Assembly: GCA_910577885.1 (NCBI GenBank)
Contig: CAJTNK010000035.1
Span: 4,235-17,683 of the forward strand
DNA: 13,449 nucleotides
DNA from: an uncultured Rikenella sp.
GTDB lineage: Bacteria; Bacteroidota; Bacteroidia; Bacteroidales; Rikenellaceae
Direction: 5' to 3'
The translations under genes were made by a program, and so were the position numbers. Shown one piece after another: positions 1 to 4,995 of the stretch (the stretch's first letter is position 1; the number at the start of each line of letters is the position of its first letter). The notes under the pieces are model-generated. The model was not told the DNA's origin. It saw nothing but the letters and a program-made list of their open reading frames with translations, and did no database searches.

Positions 1-82
1 CATGCGCCCCATCAAAAGACCCGGCCCCAACAAAGTGGGCCAGAGCATTAGCTTGCGGAGCTTAAGGCGTAGCGTATGCTAT

Positions 83-133
83 CTGAAAGTCTTTTGGGTA
101 CCTTTTCTTCAGAAAAGGTACGGTACCCTCCTG
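83..133 (+). repeat. Type A hairpin repeat, copy 1
   Basis: An intergenic module built on a perfect 10-bp stem: GTACCTTTTC (98-107), loop TTCA (108-111), GAAAAGGTAC (112-121), followed by GGTACCCTCCTG. A second full copy lies at 4326-4375, where the loop-closing pair is G-C instead of C-G and the TTCA loop is kept. Partial copies of the trailing motif occur near 4938 and 11227. The module sits about 55 bases before the biotinyl carrier start, so it could lie in that gene's leader or promoter region. Function unknown. Confidence 0.7.
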
Positions 134-187
134 TCGTCAATGAACCGAAGTATACAAATTAAAAGAACAATAAAAAGAGCAAGAGAT

Positions 188-496
188 ATGAGTAAGTACG
201 AGCAGTTGGAGTTGGAGGGCGGGAGTTATACGACGACGTTGAGCGCGAAGTATCGGAATCGGAAGGCGTGGACGGCACGGGATCCGAGGCGGGTGGTGTC
301 GTTCATTCCGGGGACCATCATGACCGTGGAAGTTCGGGAGGGGGATGCGGTGCAGGAGGGGGATACGTTGTTGACTTTCAGGGCGATGAAGATGCACAAC
401 ACCTATCGCTCGCCGGTTGGTGGTCGGGTGGCGCGGGTGCATGTGGCGGCGGGGGAGGTGGTGCCGAAGGGGACGTTGTTGATCGAGTTCGAGTAG
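188..496 (+). CDS. Small biotin/lipoyl-attachment carrier protein
   Basis: A 102-residue single-domain protein. Residues about 32-102 form a biotinyl/lipoyl hammerhead: PGTI near the start, a half-domain EGDAVQEGDTLL, the attachment site AMKM (predicted biotinylated Lys near residue 69), then SPVGGRV and PKGTLLIEFE. Such carriers bring carboxybiotin between the carboxylase and carboxyltransferase subunits of acyl-CoA carboxylases or decarboxylases. The Ala/Pro-rich linker of classical AccB is absent; the basic N-terminal section (KYRNRKAWTARDPRR) replaces it. The residue before AMKM is Arg, where Glu is usual. The frame stays open to the window edge, but I start at ATG 188 because an earlier start would translate the upstream hairpin repeat into a basic, domain-less extension. 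No partner subunit is in the window. It converges on the next gene with a 23-base gap. Confidence 0.82.
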   Translation: MSKYEQLELEGGSYTTTLSAKYRNRKAWTARDPRRVVSFIPGTIMTVEVREGDAVQEGDTLLTFRAMKMHNTYRSPVGGRVARVHVAAGEVVPKGTLLIEFE

Positions 497-519
497 GGCG
501 TTTTTTTGAGGGGCGGGGG

Positions 520-1314
520 TTACGCCTGGAGGAACGCGACGAACTCCGGGAAGTCGCGCCATAGCGGCGCTGTGCGGTGCCAAAGGCGACGTGCTTCGGA
601 CCTGGCAGAGGAGTGGGGCGATGGGGTGAGAGGGGTTTCGTGGTCCGTGGCTGTCCATTCGCTGAGCAGGGCCGGGCTCTCGGCTTGGATGCTCGAGCGG
701 AGGTCGGCCTCCTTGGCGGCGGCGCTCTCGGAAGCAGCAGAAGAAGGGGCGGCCTGTCGGCGGAAAGCGGCCCAGTAGCCGGCCAGACGGGTCGACAGGT
801 TGTCGGGAGGCAACTGGGCGAGTGTTTCGTCGAACAGCTCCCACTCCTCTAACGCCGCGTAGCAGAATGCCAGCAGCTCCGAGGCATTCGTATGATCTTC
901 GGGGTCGGCATCTACCACAGACTCGAGCAGGGCGGTGGCCAGCTCGAAGTCGCTGATTTGGAAATGGTCCTCGGCCGAGTCGTAGACCATCAGGAGGGCT
1001 TGGACCGTGTAGGCATCTTCCCAGTCGAGTGTCACCGGCTCACCGTCCGTTCTTTCGGCGGCGGTTTCCAGCAGGTCGCACACCAGCCGGGCACCTTCCC
1101 AGCGCAACTGGCAGGCGGTTTCGACCGCCCCGGCTGCGGCGGCTCGGTCGGCCAGGGCGGTGCGAGCGGCGAAGTGTGCCGGATTGGCGGTCAGGGCTTG
1201 GTGCAGGGCGGTTGTGTCGGCCGCCGTCTCGGACACCGTACCCACCGGACGGACCGACCGGAGGCGATAGAGGGTGTCGATGACAGGGATCAGGCGCAGG
1301 CTGTCGGTTTTCAT
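520..1314 (-). CDS. TPR-like helical protein of unknown function
   Basis: A 264-residue cytoplasmic-looking protein with no signal peptide or membrane segment. Residues about 33-85 (ALHQALTANP, then Ala-rich helices) and about 120-170 (LATALLESVVDADPEDHTN, then ELLAFCYAALEEWELFDE) read like tetratricopeptide or related helical-repeat units. A Ser/Ala/Glu-rich low-complexity linker spans about 187-240, followed by a short aromatic C-terminus (LWHRTAPLWRDFPEFVAFLQ). I do not recognise the family and assign no reaction; TPR-type repeats usually bind other proteins. ATG 1314 is the only sensible start, and a TATCTTTG box lies 25 bases upstream on the same strand. The protein is strongly acidic and the coding sequence is GC-rich like its neighbours, which supports a real gene. 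Confidence 0.75.
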   Translation of the reverse strand: MKTDSLRLIPVIDTLYRLRSVRPVGTVSETAADTTALHQALTANPAHFAARTALADRAAAAGAVETACQLRWEGARLVCDLLETAAERTDGEPVTLDWEDAYTVQALLMVYDSAEDHFQISDFELATALLESVVDADPEDHTNASELLAFCYAALEEWELFDETLAQLPPDNLSTRLAGYWAAFRRQAAPSSAASESAAAKEADLRSSIQAESPALLSEWTATDHETPLTPSPHSSARSEARRLWHRTAPLWRDFPEFVAFLQA

Positions 1315-1338
1315 GGTTCAATCGCGTTTATACACGGG

Positions 1339-1346
1339 CAAAGATA
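1339..1346 (-). promoter_or_regulatory. Putative -7 box for the TPR-like gene
   Basis: TATCTTTG on the minus strand matches the Bacteroidota -7 consensus TAnnTTTG and lies 25 bases before the ATG at 1314. No good TTTG -33 box was seen at the expected spacing, so this call rests on the -7 box alone. It is back to back with the tRNA promoter. Confidence 0.5.
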
Positions 1347-1354
1347 ACCACCGA

Positions 1355-1386
1355 TTTGGAAACCACGCTCCGAAATATTACTTTTG
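1355..1386 (+). promoter_or_regulatory. Bacteroidota-type promoter of tRNA-Arg
   Basis: TTTG at 1355-1358, exactly 20 bases, then TACTTTTG at 1379-1386: a full match to TTTG-N19-21-TAnnTTTG. Transcription would start around 1393, a few bases before the mature tRNA 5' end at 1401. Confidence 0.85.
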
Positions 1387-1400
1387 TGGCGCAAAACCGA

Positions 1401-1474
1401 GGTCCCGTAGCTCAGCTGGATAGAGCAACAGATTTCTAATCTGTCGGCCACAGGTTCGAATCCTGTCGGGATCA
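1401..1474 (+). tRNA. tRNA-Arg(UCU)
   Basis: A full cloverleaf can be drawn. The acceptor arm GGTCCCG pairs with CGGGATC (one G-U pair) and leaves discriminator A at 1474. The D arm is GCTC/GAGC with an AGCTGGATA loop. The anticodon stem ACAGA/TCTGT encloses loop TTTCTAA, giving anticodon UCU, which reads AGA and by wobble AGG arginine codons. The T arm is ACAGG TTCGAAT CCTGT. CCA is not encoded and must be added by the CCA-adding enzyme. It has its own promoter and a strong terminator 13 bases downstream, so it is a single-gene unit. Confidence 0.97.
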
Positions 1475-1633
1475 CACCGAATGCGCAAAGAGGCAGGGTG
1501 TTTCGTCAGAAACCCCCTGCCTCTTGTTTTTCGGCGCGGACGAAACTTGTTTTCGATCCGCTTGCCGGAAAACAAAAGCGGTTTTTGATAAAAACCGTGC
1601 ATCGGCGGCGCATTCGGTGTGGAGGGATCACAC
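1473..1633. repeat. 14-bp inverted repeat and duplicated tRNA 3' tail
   Basis: CACACCGAATGCGC (1473-1486), at the tRNA 3' end, has a perfect inverse at 1608-1621. Just beyond it, GGGATCACAC (1624-1633) repeats the end of the tRNA plus its first trailing bases (1468-1477). The spacer holds the tRNA terminator and a CGGTTTTT/AAAAACCG hairpin (1579-1597). This may be a scar of a lost tandem tRNA or of an old insertion at the tRNA 3' end. Confidence 0.6.
1488..1531 (+). terminator. Intrinsic terminator of tRNA-Arg
   Basis: AAGAGGCAGGG (1488-1498) pairs with CCCTGCCTCTT (1515-1525), and an inner GTTTC/GAAAC extension closes on loop GTCA. A G and five T residues follow (1526-1531). Confidence 0.9.
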
Positions 1634-1634
1634 G

Positions 1635-1685
1635 AAAAGCAGCCTAATGATCAAGCGATTGATTATTAGGCTGCTTTTGTTTTTG
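1635..1685. terminator. Long, probably bidirectional terminator
   Basis: Arms AAAAGCAGCCTAAT (1635-1648) and ATTAGGCTGCTTTT (1665-1678) are perfect. The inner GATCAA/TTGATT continues the stem to about 20 bp, closed by a GCGA tetraloop. On the plus strand it runs into TTTTGTTTTT; on the minus strand it ends in TTTT, so it can also stop transcripts from the sulfatase gene ending at 1786. Confidence 0.85.
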
Positions 1686-1785
1686 GCGGGGGTAGCGGCA
1701 GGGTCGATTGAATACCGGCTCCTTGTCCGACAAGTGCTGCCCGACCGCGATAGAGCCGCTGGCGCCCTGTCGTCCCGGCGCCCCG

Positions 1786-3270
1786 CTACTTCACCAGGTT
1801 GACCCCGTCGGTCCACGAGATTTTCTCGTCCTTCTCCCACCACGACCAGTGGTCGCCCGACGGACGATCCAAGTCGCAGAAGTCGTGCCCCCGGCGCATC
1901 TCCTCTTTCAAGGCCGAACGGTACTTCGCGGCCAACTGCTGCACCCGACGGCTCGGAGCGCCTGCGAGCAGGTTGTTCTGCTCCCACGGATCCCGGCGCA
2001 GGTCGAAGAGCTGTTCCGTGATCTGCCCGCCGACGTTGTAAATGATGTACTTGCGCCCCTCCATCACCAGCGCGCGGTGGATGCTCGAGTAGGCCAGCCA
2101 GATCCGATCGCGCTCGGTGCGCCCCTTGGCCCCGCGCCGCAGAGCCGGAGCCAGTGAACGACCCGTCGCCGTCTCGGCCGGAGCCAGGCCCAGCATCTCG
2201 GCCAGGGTCGGGTTGATGTCGTACAGGTAGCACAACCCCTCATTTCGCTCGCCGGCCGGAACCCCCGGCGCCCAAACCACCAGCGGTACCTTGATGCTGT
2301 GGTCGTAGAGACTCTGCTTGCCCATCAGGCCGTGTTGACCCATCGCCAGGCCGTTGTCGCCCGCGAAAACGACGATCGTACGCTCGAGCCGGCCGCTCCG
2401 CCGCAGCGCGTCGATCACCCGGCCGATCTGCGTGTCCACCTCGCTTATCATCCCGTAGTAATCGGCCAGCTCGCGCCGAACGGTCTCGGCCGACCGAGGA
2501 GCCGGCACCACCACCTCGTCCCGCACCGTCAGCTCCCCGTTGTCGAACGCGTGCTGCGGGCGGTAGTTCGGCGGCAGGGAGATCGAGTCCGGAGCATAGG
2601 TCCGACCGTACCACGGGTGGCGATTCCGCGGGTCGTGGGGCGAGGTGAAGGCCACGTAGGCGAAAAACGGCGTGGTGTCGCCCGCCGCCTGCTCGAGGAA
2701 ATCCACCGCCGCATCGGCATACAGCTCGGACGAAAACTTCGACCCGACGAACGGAGTCCGGTGTTTGTAATCTCCCGCCGGGTCGTAGTGCATCAGGCGC
2801 GGCGTGACGTGTCCGCCGTCTTCGTACCGGTGCATGCCGCCGAAATAGATGTTCTCGCCCTCGGAAAAAGCCCGGTTGAAAGAGGCGAAGTCGGAGTGCC
2901 ACTTGCCGGTGTGGAACGTCCGGTAGCCGGCCGCCCGGAGCTGCTCCGGAAGCATCGTGTGGCGCGGAGAGATCACCCAACCGTCCTGCGTGATGTCGAA
3001 CACCCCGCGACCGGTCATAATCATCGCCCGGCTCGGCATCGACAGCGCACCGCCGATGGCTCCGTTCGTGTAACAGTTCGTGAAGGCCGTGCCGCGGCTG
3101 TAAATCGAGTCGATGTTCGGCGTCCGTACGTCTTCTCGCCCCAGGGCGTGGATGGCGTTGTGCTGAAAGTCGTCCGTCAGGATGAACAACACGTTCATCC
3201 GCTCTTCGGCCCCGGCGGCGGCACCGCTCAGGGCCAGTGCCGACAGGGCGAGCAGGGTTCTTTTTTCCAT
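1786..3270 (-). CDS. Secreted serine-type sulfatase (family S1)
   Basis: A 494-residue hydrolase predicted to remove sulfate esters from glycans in the periplasm. It starts with a signal peptide (about residues 1-21, ending AAAGA). Metal ligands are visible at the start (LTDD, Asp33-34) and in GDNG (Asp305-Asn306). The nucleophile motif is S77-M-P-S-R, so formylglycine must be made from Ser, which in Bacteroidales needs an anaerobic radical-SAM maturase (anSME); none is encoded here. The second signature, GYRTFHTGKWH (115-125), is intact. The residue after the active Ser is Met, where a small residue is usual. I use ATG 3270, because 34 in-frame residues upstream would precede the signal peptide. 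The substrate cannot be told. The terminator at 1635-1685 lies downstream, and an S24 regulator is divergent upstream. Confidence 0.93.
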   Translation of the reverse strand: MEKRTLLALSALALSGAAAGAEERMNVLFILTDDFQHNAIHALGREDVRTPNIDSIYSRGTAFTNCYTNGAIGGALSMPSRAMIMTGRGVFDITQDGWVISPRHTMLPEQLRAAGYRTFHTGKWHSDFASFNRAFSEGENIYFGGMHRYEDGGHVTPRLMHYDPAGDYKHRTPFVGSKFSSELYADAAVDFLEQAAGDTTPFFAYVAFTSPHDPRNRHPWYGRTYAPDSISLPPNYRPQHAFDNGELTVRDEVVVPAPRSAETVRRELADYYGMISEVDTQIGRVIDALRRSGRLERTIVVFAGDNGLAMGQHGLMGKQSLYDHSIKVPLVVWAPGVPAGERNEGLCYLYDINPTLAEMLGLAPAETATGRSLAPALRRGAKGRTERDRIWLAYSSIHRALVMEGRKYIIYNVGGQITEQLFDLRRDPWEQNNLLAGAPSRRVQQLAAKYRSALKEEMRRGHDFCDLDRPSGDHWSWWEKDEKISWTDGVNLVK

Positions 3271-3321
3271 TCTGTTTCTTTTGAAGGAGAGGTTAGCGGC
3301 CCAAGTTACGCAAATTTTCGC

Positions 3322-3344
3322 CATACACCCTGTCGGGGTGTATG
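3322..3344. promoter_or_regulatory. Perfect dyad upstream of sulfatase 1
   Basis: CATACACCC (3322-3330), loop TGTCG, GGGTGTATG (3336-3344). The dyad lies about 52 bases before the sulfatase ATG in the divergent intergenic region, so it could be an operator or a leader hairpin. I found no good minus-strand promoter to decide which. Confidence 0.45.
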
Positions 3345-3379
3345 AATTCGTACGGAAATGAAAATCAGACAAAAAATAT

Positions 3380-3409
3380 TTTGCAGTTCGCTAATTTGTA
3401 ATACCTTTG
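3380..3409 (+). promoter_or_regulatory. Promoter of the S24 regulator gene
   Basis: TTTG at 3380-3383, 18 bases, TACCTTTG at 3402-3409, a -7 box that fits TAnnTTTG. The spacer is one or two bases shorter than usual. Transcription near 3416 would give a leader of about 105 bases before ATG 3522. Confidence 0.7.
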
Positions 3410-3449
3410 CGCTTGTAATTGAACTAAAATAATAGATGAAGTAGTTTAT

Positions 3450-3471
3450 TCGGTCGTTACGACCGATTTTT
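3450..3471 (+). promoter_or_regulatory. Leader hairpin with T tract (attenuator, operator or terminator)
   Basis: TCGGTCG (3450-3456), loop TTA, CGACCGA (3460-3466), then TTTTT. It lies between the promoter at 3380-3409 and the S24 gene start. The shape is that of an intrinsic terminator, but the perfect dyad could also bind the dimeric repressor encoded downstream. Confidence 0.6.
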
Positions 3472-3521
3472 CGTGTCCGGAATCATACGTAAAATCTTTC
3501 TTTCAAACTCCCCCTCTCGCC

Positions 3522-4259
3522 ATGAACGACGCAGAACGTATCAACGCCATTCTCCAACACACGGGACTCAACGGGAAACGATTCGCCGGGAGGATCGGAC
3601 TCCGCTCGCCGGACTCGATCTACCACATCCAGCGCGGGCGGAATAGAATATCGGCCAATATGGCCGAACGGATCGTCATGGCCTTCCCGGAGGTGGACAA
3701 GGCGTGGCTCATGACCGGTCGTGGCGAAATGCTGCTCCCCGGGGCTGCCGGAACTGCCGGGACCACCACGGACCACCGGCGGCTGGCCCTCTTCGACCCG
3801 GCCCGGCACGAAGCCGCGACGCGACCCGCCGAAACGGCAGCCAACCTCCAACAGGTGCCCCTCTACGACTTCGAAGCCGTGGCCGGACTCGTCCCCATCT
3901 TCACCAACCAAAACAGACCCATCGACTACATCTCGATCCCGGACCTCCCGCGATGCGACGGTGCTGTCTACGTCCGCGGAGACTCCATGTACCCGCTCCT
4001 CAAGTCCGGAGACATCGTCATGTACAAACAAATTCAGGACTACTACAACATCATCTGGGGAGAAATGTACCTCATCTCATTCGCCTACGAAGGCGAAGAG
4101 TACATCACGGTCAAATTCATCAAAAAGGTCGACGATCACCCCGACAGGGTCCTCCTGGTCAGCCACAACCCGCACCACGCACCCAAAGAAATCCCGGTCG
4201 CGGCCATCCGGGCGCTCGCCCTCGTCAAAGCTTCCATCCGGTTTAATACCATGGGCTGA
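3522..4259 (+). CDS. HTH regulator with S24 (LexA/CI-like) self-cleavage domain
   Basis: A 245-residue protein. Residues about 1-70 form a Cro/CI-type helix-turn-helix (NGKRFAGRIGL, then SPDSIYHIQRGR) ending in the AWLMTGRGEML element common in Bacteroidales S24 regulators. After a Gly/Ala/Thr-rich linker comes the peptidase S24 domain (about 111-245): probable cleavage site Ala121-Gly122 (EAVAGLVP), nucleophile Ser155 in VRGDSMYP, and base Lys198 in ITVKFIKK. The 34-residue spacing from cleavage site to Ser matches LexA (84 to 119). This suggests a repressor inactivated by RecA-stimulated self-cleavage. No phage or SOS gene lies beside it, so targets are unknown; autoregulation through the leader dyad is possible. 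It is not LexA itself by its N-terminal domain. ATG 3522 starts immediately before the HTH. Confidence 0.9.
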   Translation: MNDAERINAILQHTGLNGKRFAGRIGLRSPDSIYHIQRGRNRISANMAERIVMAFPEVDKAWLMTGRGEMLLPGAAGTAGTTTDHRRLALFDPARHEAATRPAETAANLQQVPLYDFEAVAGLVPIFTNQNRPIDYISIPDLPRCDGAVYVRGDSMYPLLKSGDIVMYKQIQDYYNIIWGEMYLISFAYEGEEYITVKFIKKVDDHPDRVLLVSHNPHHAPKEIPVAAIRALALVKASIRFNTMG

Positions 4260-4325
4260 CGTTGGGTTTGCCGGGTTTGCGGTTTTTGGGGTAGAGCAAG
4301 CCAAAGCATCCCGTAGGGATGCGCT

Positions 4326-4375
4326 CTGAAGTTTTTTGGGTACCTTTTGTTCACAAAAGGTACAGTACTCTCCTG
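4326..4375 (+). repeat. Type A hairpin repeat, copy 2
   Basis: GTACCTTTTG (4340-4349), loop TTCA, CAAAAGGTAC (4354-4363), then AGTACTCTCCTG. It is preceded by the small hairpin GCATCCC-GTA-GGGATGC (about 4307-4323). TACCTTTTG differs from the -7 box by one extra T. Located 67 bases past the S24 gene, it might also act as a weak terminator, but no T tract follows. Confidence 0.7.
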
Positions 4376-4390
4376 CTTGCGATGAACACC

Positions 4391-4480
4391 CGCGCGCCGC
4401 GCCTTAAGGGGGAATTACGCGCGATTTAATTTATAAATCGCGATGAAATTCCCTGGCGCGCGGGCGCGCGGGGCAAAGAA
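4391..4480. repeat. Nested hairpin element H1
   Basis: Outer GC-rich arms (GCGCGC-type on both sides) enclose CGCCTTAAG, then GGGAATT, a small ACG/ATG internal loop, stem CGCGATTTA/TAAATCGCG with a five-base loop, and AAATTCCC. It is part of a tandem repeat, 4400-4517 and 4520-4629; this copy carries an extra GCGCGCGG. Confidence 0.75.
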
Positions 4481-4515
4481 TCTTCGCCAAGCCAGACGCT
4501 TCGCGTCAGTCGCCC

Positions 4516-4586
4516 GCCCCGCCTTAAAGGGGAATTACGCGCGATTTAATTTATAAATCGCGATGAAATTCCCTGGCGCGCGGGGC
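4516..4586. repeat. Nested hairpin element H2 (tandem copy of H1)
   Basis: Outer arms GCCCCGC (4516-4522) and GCGGGGC (4580-4586); the core is identical to H1 (GGGAATT 4530-4536, inner stem 4540-4548/4554-4562). Both copies are followed by GGCAAAGAATCTTCGCC and the small hairpin GACGC-TTC-GCGTC. The copies differ only by an 8-base insertion and one substitution at the 5' edge. Confidence 0.75.
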
Positions 4587-4620
4587 AAAGAATCTTCGCC
4601 AAGCCAGACGCTTCGCGTCA

Positions 4621-4694
4621 GTCGCCCGCTGGGGATTTCATCCGTTTCAATTTACATTGAAACGGTGTAATCCCTTTTTAGGCGGGCGGGCGAC
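4621..4694. repeat. Nested hairpin element H3
   Basis: Outer arms GTCGCCCGC (4621-4629) and GCGGGCGAC (4686-4694); next pair GGATT/AATCC; a TCAT/TGT internal loop; then CCGTTTCAAT-TTAC-ATTGAAACGG. The layout matches H1/H2 although the stem sequence differs. It is fused directly to the second tandem unit. Confidence 0.7.
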
Positions 4695-4720
4695 AATTTG
4701 TTTGAGGGAACCGTTCTTAC

Positions 4721-4968
4721 TAACTTCGCTTCGCTCGTTTTGCCTACGGCTTCCTCGTGCTACCTCGGCATAGCCCGTAAACGGTCTCTGCGCTCGGAAC
4801 GCTACTCGGTTCCTCCTCGCCGCTCGCCATAGCGTGCGAGCCCGCTTTGGTCTCGCTGGCAGCGTCGGTTGTGAACAAAAAGAACCAAAAAAACTTTCGG
4901 CGATGCTTACGCATCGCTTGACCGTTCGCCGTAAACAGTTACCCTCCTGTCGACCAAGCACGGTTTGC
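4721..4968 (-). repeat. Long dispersed repeat, inverted relative to 11127-11221
   Basis: Bases 4721-4768, read on the minus strand, match 11174-11221 at 47 of 48 positions; 4954-4968 match 11127-11141 at 14 of 15. The order is kept, with the intermediate part largely missing from the other copy. In between are GAGG/CCGAG-rich sub-repeats and hairpin GCGATGC-TTAC-GCATCGC (about 4899-4916). Together with H1-H3 this fills the 0.7 kb gap between the S24 gene and the RelA/SpoT gene; I see no gene in it. Confidence 0.7.
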
Positions 4969-4995
4969 AAGCTTATAACGAAAGCAGGGCACAGG

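Noticed and set aside
2..187. A 62-residue N-terminal extension of the biotinyl carrier
   Set aside because: It translates the type A hairpin repeat, is basic and has no domain; the family-like protein begins at 188.
1378..1602. A 74-residue frame antisense to the tRNA
   Set aside because: It is the reverse translation of the tRNA gene (RIRTCGRQIRNLLLYPAEL), a well-known kind of false protein, and continues through the terminator.
3271..3372. A 34-residue upstream extension of sulfatase 1
   Set aside because: It would put residues in front of a clear signal peptide and runs through the 3322-3344 dyad.
4400..4629. A possible CRISPR array
   Set aside because: Only two long units, each internally palindromic and directly joined; no regular unique spacers and no cas gene.
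4260..4995. An insertion sequence
   Set aside because: No transposase frame and no paired terminal repeats with a target duplication; the frames here cross repeats with no family resemblance.
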